Source: Shewanella carassii (GTDB lineage: Bacteria; Pseudomonadota; Gammaproteobacteria; Enterobacterales; Shewanellaceae). From it: 64,000 nt of DNA. Positions 17,781 to 27,077 of the stretch are shown in pieces; positions within the stretch are counted from its first letter, which is position 1; each line of letters starts with the position of its first letter. The stretch covers positions 317,700 to 381,699 of the forward strand of contig NZ_NGVS01000023.1 in the NCBI RefSeq assembly GCF_002777975.1, in the 5' to 3' direction. Under the pieces are notes generated by a model that saw nothing but the letters and a program-made list of their open reading frames with translations, did no database searches and was not told where the DNA came from. The translations under genes and the position numbers were made by a program.

Positions 17781-18098
17781 ATGACAAAAGATCTCGATTT
17801 GCAGAGTGCTATAGCGGCGCTCGATGCATATGGATATGAAAAAAAACACTCAACGGATCTTGAGCAAGCCAGAAACAAACAACAGATGACCCGTTATTTG
17901 AAGTCTTTGGATTACAGCCTTAGGCGCCTCAAATTGCTGCAACAAGCGGTCAATGAACTAGTTGAAGAAACACAGAATAACTTGCATAAACAAGAACAAG
18001 TTCAAACCTTTAAGACCAAGGTCATTAACTTATCCCGTGAACTCAATATGTCCTATGACGAAGTGCTAAATTATATGGCCAGCCATACCGATAAATAA
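17781..18098 (+). CDS. unrecognised small cytoplasmic protein
   Basis: A 105 aa, charged, mostly helical protein with no signal peptide or membrane segment. Residues about 30-80 look coiled-coil (heptad-like Leu/Val spacing in LKSLDYSLRRLKLLQQAVNELVEETQNNL), and the C-terminus ends LSRELNMSYDEVLNYMASH, reminiscent of small DNA-binding or chromatin proteins but without a recognisable DNA-binding motif. It stands alone: divergent from the RraA-like gene and followed by its own terminator at 18124. I do not recognise a family. Confidence 0.8.
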   Translation: MTKDLDLQSAIAALDAYGYEKKHSTDLEQARNKQQMTRYLKSLDYSLRRLKLLQQAVNELVEETQNNLHKQEQVQTFKTKVINLSRELNMSYDEVLNYMASHTDK

Positions 18099-18123
18099 TA
18101 GCACTCGTTCGCTAGGCTAAGAG

Positions 18124-18166
18124 CGCACAGAGTATTACTGATAATAAGCCTCTGTGCGTTTTTATT
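18124..18166 (+). terminator. intrinsic terminator
   Basis: CGCACAGAG (18124-18132) pairs with CTCTGTGCG (18150-18158), with an inner TATTA/TAATA pairing between them. A T-rich run (TTTTTATTT) follows. It closes the small-protein gene at 17781. Confidence 0.85.
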
Positions 18167-18441
18167 TCCATCGACTGATGTCTTTCTCTTCATATAAAGT
18201 ACATCCTCCTATTTGCCTCGAGCAAATCATTATTATCACCCGGCAGTTTCGACTCATTCGCCACTATGAATAGGTCCAATCGCTGCGGATCAAACCACAC
18301 AAGAAACACGCTCCCCACGGCAGCAAAGCGTCTTGCTGACTGGTGAGTTTTATTCCCTTCCTTGTTGTTTGCACTACACTTTAGGGAGTTCTCCGGCTGG
18401 AGAAAGCAATAATTCTTATGTGATCGGAGGACAGCAGAACA
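18167..18441. other. intergenic region upstream of the binding-protein/cyclase pair
   Basis: No gene is evident in this stretch. It contains a short hairpin, TTCTCC-GGCT-GGAGAA (18389-18404), about 40 bases before the next start, and a GGAGG-type ribosome site before ATG 18442. I looked for a c-di-GMP riboswitch core and did not find one. Confidence 0.5.
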
Positions 18442-19440
18442 ATGGGGAAAATATTATTACCTTTGGCTCTGTTACTTATTTTATTTGTTTGGTTCTACGG
18501 GGAAAAACAAACGGATTATCCCGTCAGACTCAATCAAACTCCGGTCCGTATCGCGGTGTCCACCTCGCTACTTTCAGCCCCGGTTATCATTGCCGACAAG
18601 CTGGAGTTTTTTGCCCGAGAAGGCATCTATGTGGTGTTGCACCCCCTTCAAGGCGGAGATATCTGTTTCGAGGCACTGGTCAACCACAGAGCCGATCTAG
18701 CCACCAGCTCAGAATCTGTGGTGATGTTCAACAGTTTCAAACGAACAGACTTCACTGTGCTCGCCAGCTTTGCGGAGTCGGACAATGACATCAAACTGTT
18801 AACCCTACATAAGAGCGGTATCACCACTCCGGCACAATTGGATGGCAAACGCGTAGGCATAGTCACCGGCAGTGCCAGCGAGTATTTTCTGGATACGATT
18901 TTGAACATCGCCGGCCCCCCTGCAATAACCCCTATTCGTGTCAATATTCGACCCTCTGATTTGGCACCGGCGCTACTGGCGGGCGATGTGGATGCCATCT
19001 CAGTTTGGGAACCCTACAGCTTTCAGCTGCTGAAGCAACATCCAGGGGAAGTCAATGAATTTTCCAGTAGAGGATTACATAGTCTCTCCTTCAATCTGAT
19101 TAGCCGCAAAGCCGATAATCAGGTGTTTTACGAGCATCATGTGCGAATACTGAAAGCCTTGAAGCGCGCCAGTGAATTTATTGTTTTGCATCCAGAGGAG
19201 GCCAACCGGATAGTGGCCGACTTCCTGCAAGTTCCTACTGAGGAGATAGCCGCGCTTTGGCCCGACTATCTCTTTCGCCTATCGTTGGGTAACAGCCTGC
19301 TCAGCAACTTGCAATCCCAAGGGCGTTGGGCGATGTCGAGCGGCACCATAACGGCCAAGCAGTTACCGGATTTCAGAAGTGTTATCGACCCGGTCCCGCT
19401 GGATCAGGTACAGCACATGTCATTGGTGGAGCACAGATGA
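18442..19440 (+). CDS. NMT1/THI5-like substrate-binding protein, membrane-anchored
   Basis: A 332 aa protein whose N-terminus (residues 3-19, KILLPLALLLILFVWFY) is a hydrophobic segment without a plausible AxA cleavage site, so it is probably an uncleaved membrane anchor with a periplasmic domain. That domain is of the NMT1/THI5 nitrate/sulfonate/taurine-binding type (PVRIAVSTSLLSAPVIIADKLEFFAREGI, DLATSSESVVMFN, GDVDAISVWEPYS). No ABC permease or ATPase gene lies nearby. Instead the stop codon overlaps the start of a HAMP-GGDEF cyclase. A sensory rather than transport role is inferred. Confidence 0.88.
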   Translation: MGKILLPLALLLILFVWFYGEKQTDYPVRLNQTPVRIAVSTSLLSAPVIIADKLEFFAREGIYVVLHPLQGGDICFEALVNHRADLATSSESVVMFNSFKRTDFTVLASFAESDNDIKLLTLHKSGITTPAQLDGKRVGIVTGSASEYFLDTILNIAGPPAITPIRVNIRPSDLAPALLAGDVDAISVWEPYSFQLLKQHPGEVNEFSSRGLHSLSFNLISRKADNQVFYEHHVRILKALKRASEFIVLHPEEANRIVADFLQVPTEEIAALWPDYLFRLSLGNSLLSNLQSQGRWAMSSGTITAKQLPDFRSVIDPVPLDQVQHMSLVEHR

Positions 19441-20756
19441 AACTTTCCAGCCGTCTCATGATTCTGGTAAGCCTTTGCATTGTCCTGACTCTGGTGTTGG
19501 CACTGTCACTATTGCAGCAACGCCATTTTTCCCAACAAACCTTCGACCAAATGCATAAACTGGTGCGCCTGCAATTACATCTGGATCAGTTGCGTTCCAA
19601 CTTATGGCTGCTGCAGCAGTACGGAGATATCCAGGCCGTTGAAAATACCCAACGGGATCTGCAGCGCCTCAATGCGCTGTTAAATGTGACTCAAGTCGAT
19701 GACAAACATCAGCAACAACTGTTGGCAAATCTCAAACGTCAGAGCGAACACATCAACACTCTACTTGACCACTCTTTGCCAAAACTGCCTCGGATAGCAG
19801 AAACCCCTTTGGTCAGCAGTATGTTACAGTCCAGATACAATATGAGCATTCAATCCATGAGCGAAGATCTGTTTCGCTTTCAACATTACACCATGGATAA
19901 GGCGCGGCAATTGCAACTTAGCCATCTTTATCTCAATGGTGCCCTGCTGCTGGCTATCGCCCTGTTGGTGACAGGCTTTACGCTGCACACGCTTAGGCGC
20001 TTTCGTCTCCATTTGGCCAGTTTGAAACGTGGTATTCGCGATCTAGCCAGAGGCGATCTTCACAGCCGCATTCAGTTGGAACAACAGGATGAACTCTCAG
20101 AGCTGGCCAATGAATTCAACAACATGAAACAGGCATTGATGGAAACGACTGAACGAAAGGAGCAGTTACAGCTGGAAGTGGAAGCACAAACCCGGCAGTT
20201 ACAACTGCAACAGGATAGATTGCGCTACCTAGCAGATCATGACGATCTCACCGGCGCACTCAATCGCGGCGCCGCCACCACCGAGCTGGAACACGCCATA
20301 GTGCGCTGCCAACGTCAGCAACTGAAAGCGGCGCTACTGTTTATCGATCTGGATAAATTCAAACCCATCAACGACAGCTTTGGTCACAGCGCCGGTGATG
20401 CAGTACTGGTGGAAATAGCCAAAAGGATGAGAAATACATTAAGACGCTCGGATCTGGTGGCCCGCATCGGCGGCGACGAGTTTATCATCTGGCTAGAGCC
20501 GATAAATAGCCGAGAAGAAGTCTGTGCCGTGTTGGAAAAAATTCACGCCTTGGGTACGGATATCTCTTGGCAGGGACAAAGGTTGGAGGTTGGCCTGAGT
20601 ACCGGCATCAGCCTCTATCCCGAGCATGGCGATACCCTGGCCGAACTCATCAGCGCCGCCGACAATGCCATGTATCAGGCCAAAGAGTCTCAGGCCGCCA
20701 CCGGCCCCCAGGCAAAACAGCGCTACAGCTTTGCCAAGCCCAGTTCTCAATCCTGA
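19437..20756 (+). CDS. HAMP-GGDEF diguanylate cyclase
   Basis: A 439 aa inner-membrane enzyme making cyclic di-GMP. Helix 1 (about 8-27) and helix 2 (about 165-187) enclose a periplasmic region of about 135 residues, rich in helical, Gln/Leu-rich sequence. HAMP (about 188-240) and a coiled coil precede the GGDEF domain. The active motif is intact, GGDEF at 345-349, and RRSD at 336-339 is a full RxxD inhibitory site five residues upstream. ATG 19437 overlaps the binding-protein stop by four bases, so the pair is translationally coupled; the frame is open upstream but a start there would duplicate coding of the neighbour. Confidence 0.93.
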   Translation: MKLSSRLMILVSLCIVLTLVLALSLLQQRHFSQQTFDQMHKLVRLQLHLDQLRSNLWLLQQYGDIQAVENTQRDLQRLNALLNVTQVDDKHQQQLLANLKRQSEHINTLLDHSLPKLPRIAETPLVSSMLQSRYNMSIQSMSEDLFRFQHYTMDKARQLQLSHLYLNGALLLAIALLVTGFTLHTLRRFRLHLASLKRGIRDLARGDLHSRIQLEQQDELSELANEFNNMKQALMETTERKEQLQLEVEAQTRQLQLQQDRLRYLADHDDLTGALNRGAATTELEHAIVRCQRQQLKAALLFIDLDKFKPINDSFGHSAGDAVLVEIAKRMRNTLRRSDLVARIGGDEFIIWLEPINSREEVCAVLEKIHALGTDISWQGQRLEVGLSTGISLYPEHGDTLAELISAADNAMYQAKESQAATGPQAKQRYSFAKPSSQS

Positions 20757-20796
20757 TTATCCTGGCTACCTGCAAAAGCTTAATCATAACCAGCAC

Positions 20797-21411
20797 TCAA
20801 ACAACCGGCCATAAACGCCTAAACCAGCTGAACCTCGGCAGCCTTATCGCCAACAACAGCAACATGGCCGCAAGATAAAGACTAGGCTCAATGATTTCAG
20901 ACTTCACCGACCAGTAATAATGCACAGGCACCAACAGGGCTATGGCATAAATACTGTAATGCAGTTGTTGCCAACGTCGCCCCATCCGGCGCTGCAACGC
21001 CTTAAACGAGGTCAGCGCCAGCGCAGCAAGCAACAACCAAGCGCTGGCCCCCACCAAAATATAGGGACGCTTGATAATTTCACTGAACAGCAACTCCCAG
21101 GCAAACAGCAGATCCAGGCTGAAATAGCTGAGAATGTGTAAACAGGCCCAGGCAAATACCCAGAGTCCAAGCAAACGCCGGGTTTGCATCAACAACCCCA
21201 ATTTGAATTTTCTGGCAACAGGCGATACCAGCAGGGTGGCCACCAAGACATTGAGCGCCCCTTTGCCGGTAAAATGGATAATATATTGCACAGGATCGCC
21301 ACCGGCCCTGTCTGTCACCACTTGCAGGACCAAATAAAGCAGGGGCAAACCGGCGGCCAAATGCAGCAACGCCTTTAACCAAGGCAGTTGCTTGGGAGCT
21401 AGACGCATCAA
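20797..21411 (-). CDS. msrQ: methionine sulfoxide reductase heme subunit MsrQ
   Basis: A 204 aa, mostly membrane-embedded b-type cytochrome (five to six helices) of the YedZ/MsrQ family. It passes quinol electrons to periplasmic MsrP for repair of oxidised methionine in envelope proteins. Histidines expected to bind heme are seen in [18 protein letters not shown] and PVHYYWSV. Its ATG overlaps the msrP stop by four bases, the usual coupling of this pair. Confidence 0.95.
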   Translation of the reverse strand: MMRLAPKQLPWLKALLHLAAGLPLLYLVLQVVTDRAGGDPVQYIIHFTGKGALNVLVATLLVSPVARKFKLGLLMQTRRLLGLWVFAWACLHILSYFSLDLLFAWELLFSEIIKRPYILVGASAWLLLAALALTSFKALQRRMGRRWQQLHYSIYAIALLVPVHYYWSVKSEIIEPSLYLAAMLLLLAIRLPRFSWFRRLWPVV

Positions 21412-22442
21412 TAGTATTTCCTTAAATCCAGATCCCGGTACAGATGCGCGACCTGCTCACCATAGCCGTTGAACATCTGGGTCGGGATCCGTTTGGCAGA
21501 GAAGATCCCACCTTCGGCAATCCGCCGCTCTGTCGCCTGTGACCAACGAGGATGATCCACTCCTGGGTTCACGTTGGCATAAAAACCATATTCATGGGCT
21601 GCCAGCTGATTCCAACTGGTCGGCGGCTGTTTGTCCAAAAGCCTAATTTTCACGATAGATTTAATGCTCTTGAAACCATATTTCCAGGGCACCACCAAAC
21701 GCACAGGAGCCCCATTTTGCGGCGGCAGCGTCTTGCCATAGAGGCCGACCGACAGGAAGCTCAACTCGTTCATCGCCTCATCGAGTCTTAATCCCTCCAC
21801 ATAGGGATAATGAATGCCGCCGCCCATCAAGCGATTGCGTTGCCCCGGCATCTGCTCGGGATCAAACAGGGTTTCAAAGGCCACATGAGTCGCAGAGGAT
21901 TTAACACCGGCCCTGGCCAGCAAAGCCGCCAGCGGAAAGCCGACCCAGGGGATCACCATGGACCAGGCCTCGACACAACGCAATCTATAGTGGCGCTCCT
22001 CCAGGGGAAGCAATTTGAGCAGATCGTCATAGTCCAGCGTTAAGGGGCGCTCGACCTCGCCTTCGATTTTAAGCATCCAGGGATCGACCTTGAGACCCTG
22101 ACTATTTTCGAAGGGATCTTGTTTTCCGGTGCCGAACTCGTAAAAGTTGTTATGGCGGATCACCTTGTCAAGGGGTGTCAGGCTCCCCGGTAATTGAAAC
22201 TCAGGGTTGCTGCGATAGTTGAGATTTGAGGTGACAAATGCCTCGCTCTCGCGCTTTTCACCAAAAAGGTCAAACAGGCCTGCCTGAACATGGCCGGGAA
22301 TACTGGCGCCTATGGCACCGAGCCCCAACGCCTTGACTATGTTGCGCCGATCGCGAAACACGGCCTCCGGCGTCACTTCAGCTGTCGGCAACTCCCAGGG
22401 CATTTGCCTGCCAATACCCGGTTTAAATTTTTTATTGCTCAC
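21408..22442 (-). CDS. msrP: methionine sulfoxide reductase catalytic subunit MsrP
   Basis: A 344 aa molybdopterin enzyme that reduces methionine sulfoxide in periplasmic proteins. The N-terminus has a twin-arginine signal ([17 protein letters not shown], about residues 29-45) and an AxA-like cleavage region near VQA. The molybdenum-binding Cys is in [10 protein letters not shown], at the usual place in the sulfite-oxidase fold. It is the first gene of msrPQ, divergent from rmuC with about 240 bases between the starts. Confidence 0.95.
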   Translation of the reverse strand: MSNKKFKPGIGRQMPWELPTAEVTPEAVFRDRRNIVKALGLGAIGASIPGHVQAGLFDLFGEKRESEAFVTSNLNYRSNPEFQLPGSLTPLDKVIRHNNFYEFGTGKQDPFENSQGLKVDPWMLKIEGEVERPLTLDYDDLLKLLPLEERHYRLRCVEAWSMVIPWVGFPLAALLARAGVKSSATHVAFETLFDPEQMPGQRNRLMGGGIHYPYVEGLRLDEAMNELSFLSVGLYGKTLPPQNGAPVRLVVPWKYGFKSIKSIVKIRLLDKQPPTSWNQLAAHEYGFYANVNPGVDHPRWSQATERRIAEGGIFSAKRIPTQMFNGYGEQVAHLYRDLDLRKYY

Positions 22443-22683
22443 AGTGACCTCTCAATAGCTGCAGTCAATTCAGTTTATTAGACCCAGGTAGATAAAGAAA
22501 AATTTCCCGCCTGGAAAAATCCTTGCCCCGTTGACTGAACCTTGGCTGACAAGGGGGACAAAATGGGCAACTCTTGGCCATTTATCCAGAGCTTGGATAC
22601 TCAAGCCCTTGAAGGAGAGTGCTCATTCTGCGACTCTATCCGAGTTTTTCGCTCCTCTTTTTTTTGCACTCAAGGGACATGAT

Positions 22684-24180
22684 ATGGACTTGGCCACCAC
22701 AATTTCCACGCCTCAACTCATTGCCGCCGCAGCCGTATTATTTTTGGGGATCTTGCTTGGCGCCCTCTTTAACCAACGGATGACCCGCAGCCGCTGGCAA
22801 CAGCTCAGAGAACAGTTAGTGCTGCAACACGAGCAAAGATGCGGCGAACTCAGTGAACAACTCAGCAGCAGCCAAGAAAAAGCCGAATGGCTGGTGTCTC
22901 AACTCGGCAAGGCAGAGGCCATCGCCGAACGAGTACCCGAGCTTGAACAGCAACTCAAGGATGCTCAGCGCAAGCAATTGGAAACCCAGCTTAACCTGTC
23001 AAAATCCAATGCGATGCAACAAACGCTCAGCGCTCGCTTCGATGCCGAGCAACGGGCGCTCAACGATAAGATAGAACTGCTTGAACGCAGTGAAACCCGT
23101 CTGAAAGAGCAGTTTGAAAATCTCGCCAACAAAATTTTTGAAGACAGAAGCGAAAGACTAAAATCCCAGAATCTATCGCAACTCGATGGCGTGCTCGGCC
23201 CACTGAAGCAACAGCTAGAAGGCTTCAGAAGACAAATTCATGAATCCTACTCACAAGAACAGAGTGAACGTTCCTCACTGAAACACCAGTTGGAAGATCT
23301 CAAGCAGCTCAACCTGCGCATGAGCCAGGATGCGGTCAATCTCACCAAAGCGCTCAAGGGCGACAACAAACAGCAAGGCAACTGGGGCGAAGTGATCCTG
23401 GAGCGGGTACTGCAGGAAAGTGGTCTCAGACAAGGACACGAGTATGATGTGCAACAGGATCTGAAAAATGATGCCGGCAAGCGCTTTAAACCCGATGTCA
23501 TCGTCCACCTGCCAGCCAACAAGGATGTGGTAATAGATGCCAAGATGTCACTGCTCGCCTATGAGCGCTACTACAACGCCGACACCGATGAAGAGCGAGC
23601 ACTGGCGTTGCGTGAACATATCAACTCTATCCGCGGTCATATCAAAGGCCTGAGTCAGAAGGACTACCAACAACTGCACGGTATCAAGAGCCTAGACTAT
23701 GTGTTGATGTTTATTCCGGTGGAACCCGCCTTCCTACTAGCACTGGAACAAGAGCCGCAGCTGGTAAATTTCGCGCTCGAAAACAACATCATGCTCGTCA
23801 GCCCGACCAATCTTTTGGTGGCACTGCGCACCATCAATAACATCTGGCGCTACGAATACCAAAACCAACACGCACAAAGGATAGCCAGGCAAGCCGGAAA
23901 AATTTACGATAAACTCTGTGGTTATCTGGAAGATATGGACAAGCTCGGGCGCGCGCTGGACAATGCAGAGAAGTGTTTCAACGGCGCCATGAATAAGCTG
24001 GCTACCGGCAGGGGCAACCTTGTTCGCCAGGCGCACCAGATGCAACAGTTGGGCGTTGAAACCAGTAAACAACTGGACAAACAGCTACTTGAAAAGGCGA
24101 TGACAGACGTATCCTTGCCGATAGACAAGGATGTCGAAGCCATGGAAGATACTGAGACGAACGGCGAACTGGCATCCTAA
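22684..24180 (+). CDS. rmuC: DNA recombination protein RmuC
   Basis: A 498 aa protein with an N-terminal membrane helix (about 10-30, LIAAAAVLFLGILLGALF), a long coiled coil (about 35-180) and a C-terminal RmuC domain of nuclease-like fold (GNWGEVILERVLQESGL, KRFKPDVIVHLPANKDVVIDAKMSLLAYERY). RmuC limits inversion at short inverted repeats in E. coli and restricts some phages. The open frame starts at 22531, but AAGGGA seven bases before ATG 22684 and the membrane helix fix the start there. It is followed by slt after 48 bases. Confidence 0.95.
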   Translation: MDLATTISTPQLIAAAAVLFLGILLGALFNQRMTRSRWQQLREQLVLQHEQRCGELSEQLSSSQEKAEWLVSQLGKAEAIAERVPELEQQLKDAQRKQLETQLNLSKSNAMQQTLSARFDAEQRALNDKIELLERSETRLKEQFENLANKIFEDRSERLKSQNLSQLDGVLGPLKQQLEGFRRQIHESYSQEQSERSSLKHQLEDLKQLNLRMSQDAVNLTKALKGDNKQQGNWGEVILERVLQESGLRQGHEYDVQQDLKNDAGKRFKPDVIVHLPANKDVVIDAKMSLLAYERYYNADTDEERALALREHINSIRGHIKGLSQKDYQQLHGIKSLDYVLMFIPVEPAFLLALEQEPQLVNFALENNIMLVSPTNLLVALRTINNIWRYEYQNQHAQRIARQAGKIYDKLCGYLEDMDKLGRALDNAEKCFNGAMNKLATGRGNLVRQAHQMQQLGVETSKQLDKQLLEKAMTDVSLPIDKDVEAMEDTETNGELAS

Positions 24181-24228
24181 GTTCAGCCCGTCTTTCGAGC
24201 AAACCCGGCCATCAAAAAGGAGTTATCG

Positions 24229-26178
24229 ATGCGCAGAGCCTTGACCCGAATCGCCCTCGCCGGCAGTGTTGCCTTGAGTGCATTGACAGTCTCCACTCCC
24301 TGGATGCTGTTTCCCGGGATAGGCCATGCGGCCAAGGCGCCTGCCGCTTTGGAGCAACAACGCCAAAGCTACCTAAAGGCCAGAGAAGCACTGGATAAAG
24401 GCCAACTTGAGGAGTATCGCAAGCTCAGGGCCCAACTCAAGGATTACCCACTCAATATCTATCTGGATTTTCACGCCGAGCTGGATGACATAATGGCGCT
24501 TTCTGGCTCAAAGGCGCTAAAAGCACTGGACAAGTTTGAGCATTCACCCTTGCATGGCAGCGCCCGCCACAGGTACCTGGTGCAAGCCGGCGCCGACAAA
24601 CGCTGGCAAGACTTTCTGGCCATTTCCCCGCAACTTCCCCGAGCCACAGAGCTGCAATGCTATTTTTACCGAGCCAAGCTTGGCCAGGGTGAGACTCAGG
24701 TCGCCTGGGATGGCGCTCGCCAACTCTGGCTCTATGGTCGCTCCCGTCCAAAGGAGTGCGATCCCCTATTCAATGCCTGGAGCAAGGCCGGGCACCGCAC
24801 TCAAGAATTGATCTGGTCGCGGATGATGCTGGCCTTTGATGCAGGCCAAAGCGGTCTGCTGCAGTATCTGGGACGTAAAGTGACTCAGCATCAGAGCCAG
24901 GCCAAGTTGCTGCAGGCGGTATACAAAGATCCCAACCGCCTCAGGCACATGAATCAGTTTGATGGCGATGCCCCCATCTACAGCGACATAGTGTCCGCTG
25001 GCCTCAAACGCCTAGCCCGCAAAGATCTGCGTCAGGCAGTTCGCCTGTACGTCAAGTATGAAAAGGCCGGCAGATTCAGCGACTTCCAAGGGCGACAACT
25101 CAACCGTTATCTGGTCAGGCGAGCGCTTATCGTCGAGGACGAGGGGCTTAGAGATCATATCGATACCATGCTGCCACTGCTCAAGGCCGATGATCTGACC
25201 GAGCGCCGCCTGCGCTGGGCGATTGCCGAGCAAAACGATGCCGATATCCGCCGTTTTCTGCCGCTGCTCAGCGATGAAGGCCGTAACGATGCGCGCTGGC
25301 GCTACTGGCACCTGAGGGTCAATGGCCGGGACGATGCCATGCTCGAAGCACTCAGCAAGGAGCGTAATTTCTATGGTTTCTGGGCCGCCGCCGAACTCGG
25401 TGTCGCCCCCAACCTGGCGCATGTGCCAACTCCTCCCCAGGCGCAAATGCAACCAAGACTCGCCGATGACAAGGCGCTGGCGCGGGTATCTGAACTGCTG
25501 GCGCTTGATAAGCTGGTCGATGCCCGCATCGAATGGAGCCAGATGCTCGGCCGTCACAACAAGCAGATGCGCGCCCAATATGGTGTCTACGCTCAGCAGC
25601 AAGGGTGGGATGCATTGGCGGTTGAAGCCAGTATTCAGGCTAGGCTCTGGAATGATATGGAGATGCGCTTTCCCTATGCTGCAGACCCTTTCTTTGCCCA
25701 GGCAGGCAAAGACTTCAAAGTCAATGTCAACGAAATTCGCGCAATCTCCCGCCGCGAAAGCGCCTTCTACCCCTATGCGACTTCGTCAGTGGGCGCCAGA
25801 GGCCTGATGCAGCTGATGCCGGCCACTGCCAAGCAAACGGCAAAAGAGTTTAAATTGGCATTCAACGGCAATCGCAGTCTGTACGATCCGGCCATCAATG
25901 TGCCGCTCGGCAGTGCCTACTACACCAAGCTGCTGGAACAGTTCGACAACAACCGGGTACTGGCCGTTGCCGCCTATAATGCCGGTCCCCATAGGGTCAA
26001 ACAGTGGTTGAAACAGAGCGATGGCAAACTGGATGTGATGAGCTTTATCGAGACCATCCCCTTCAGTGAAACCCGCGCCTATGTGCAGGCCGTATTCACC
26101 TACCGACAGATTTATGAATTGCGTCAGCAACAGGTACTACCACAGTTCAGCGAAACAGAGCTTGGCCGCCGCTATTGA
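24229..26178 (+). CDS. slt: soluble lytic murein transglycosylase
   Basis: A 649 aa periplasmic enzyme with a signal peptide (about 1-35, ending GHAAKA) and the superhelical U/L domains that form the ring of Slt70, then a C-terminal lysozyme-like domain. The catalytic Glu is residue 510 (RRESAFYPYATSSVGARGLMQ), with AYNAGPHRVKQW downstream. It degrades uncrosslinked glycan. A hairpin spans its stop codon. Its neighbours are rmuC upstream and the EAL operon 169 bases downstream. Confidence 0.95.
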   Translation: MRRALTRIALAGSVALSALTVSTPWMLFPGIGHAAKAPAALEQQRQSYLKAREALDKGQLEEYRKLRAQLKDYPLNIYLDFHAELDDIMALSGSKALKALDKFEHSPLHGSARHRYLVQAGADKRWQDFLAISPQLPRATELQCYFYRAKLGQGETQVAWDGARQLWLYGRSRPKECDPLFNAWSKAGHRTQELIWSRMMLAFDAGQSGLLQYLGRKVTQHQSQAKLLQAVYKDPNRLRHMNQFDGDAPIYSDIVSAGLKRLARKDLRQAVRLYVKYEKAGRFSDFQGRQLNRYLVRRALIVEDEGLRDHIDTMLPLLKADDLTERRLRWAIAEQNDADIRRFLPLLSDEGRNDARWRYWHLRVNGRDDAMLEALSKERNFYGFWAAAELGVAPNLAHVPTPPQAQMQPRLADDKALARVSELLALDKLVDARIEWSQMLGRHNKQMRAQYGVYAQQQGWDALAVEASIQARLWNDMEMRFPYAADPFFAQAGKDFKVNVNEIRAISRRESAFYPYATSSVGARGLMQLMPATAKQTAKEFKLAFNGNRSLYDPAINVPLGSAYYTKLLEQFDNNRVLAVAAYNAGPHRVKQWLKQSDGKLDVMSFIETIPFSETRAYVQAVFTYRQIYELRQQQVLPQFSETELGRRY

Positions 26179-26186
26179 TGCGGCGG
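26166..26186 (+). terminator. GC hairpin spanning the slt stop codon
   Basis: CCGCCGC (26166-26172) pairs with GCGGCGG (26180-26186), and the slt stop codon lies in the seven-base loop. No T-run follows. It may stabilise the 3' end or affect translation termination rather than end transcription. Confidence 0.4.
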
Positions 26187-26347
26187 TGAATTGGCACTGA
26201 GTCAATTTCCCAACGCTTTGATATTAAAGAGCTTGTTGTCAGTTGCATTTTTGGGCGGTCAGTACTTTCGAGGGGGAAAGAGCTTGTTATCCCTTGGGCA
26301 TAATGTGAATAATTAGCATTCATTTCGCCAACTCTGTTAATGATTGC

Positions 26348-27064
26348 ATGGATCTTTCCCCTCCGCGGCACATTGCCTGCGAATATCAACCATTTGTTTG
26401 TCCCCGAACCCTGACCATTCAGGGCTATGAAGCCCTGGCCCGCTTTTACAATCAACAGGGAAAGGCGCTGGCGCCCAATCTGGTATTCGACTGGCTGCAC
26501 AGAGACAGCCGCGCCCTGGCAGCGGTAGAGCTGCAAGCCAAGCTGTTGCAACTCAATCAGGCGCCCCAAACGCCAAGGCTGCACCTGAACCTGGATCCTC
26601 ACGCGCTGGACAGCGCCAATTGTCAATGCATGATGCAGGCGCTGGACAAATATCAGCAGCAAACCGGAGGCTTGACGGTAGAGCTGATAGAAAACACCTG
26701 TGTCAACGACGCCGATAAGGCCCAGGCATTACTCAAGGAACTGCACCGCCGCGGAATGACAGCGGCGCTCGATGATGTCGGTGCTCCCCATGCCATGGTG
26801 TCGCTGCAACTGTTGACTGCCGTAGATTGCATCAAGCTCGACCGCCACTGGCTGAGTGCCATCCAAGCACCACTCATGGCTAAGCTTCTGGAAAACTTGC
26901 TTAATTTTGCCAAGTCCAGTCAAAAAATAACTATACTCGAAGGAGTTGAAACCGAGCAGCACCTGTCTCAGGCTCTGGCTTTAGGCGTGGATTTAGTGCA
27001 AGGTTTCTATTTCAGACCTCAGTTCATCCAGACAGAGCCGGAACTGATTTCAGTGGCCATCTAA
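26348..27064 (+). CDS. EAL-domain c-di-GMP phosphodiesterase, single domain
   Basis: A 238 aa cytoplasmic EAL domain with no sensor, membrane segment or GGDEF. It would hydrolyse c-di-GMP to pGpG. Key residues present are EAL (28-30), Asn81, Glu112 in ELIE, Asp142-Asp143, Lys163, Glu198 in LEGVE and Gln218 in VQGF. The loop-6 motif, usually DFGTG, reads DVGAP, which may lower activity or change dimerisation. No ribosome site is evident before the ATG. Its stop is only 13 bases before the MoxR start. Confidence 0.9.
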   Translation: MDLSPPRHIACEYQPFVCPRTLTIQGYEALARFYNQQGKALAPNLVFDWLHRDSRALAAVELQAKLLQLNQAPQTPRLHLNLDPHALDSANCQCMMQALDKYQQQTGGLTVELIENTCVNDADKAQALLKELHRRGMTAALDDVGAPHAMVSLQLLTAVDCIKLDRHWLSAIQAPLMAKLLENLLNFAKSSQKITILEGVETEQHLSQALALGVDLVQGFYFRPQFIQTEPELISVAI

Positions 27065-27077
27065 CAAGGAAGCCAAT

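Noticed and set aside
18167..18441. c-di-GMP riboswitch before the binding-protein/cyclase pair
   Set aside because: The conserved core of GEMM-type riboswitches is missing; only a short hairpin is present.
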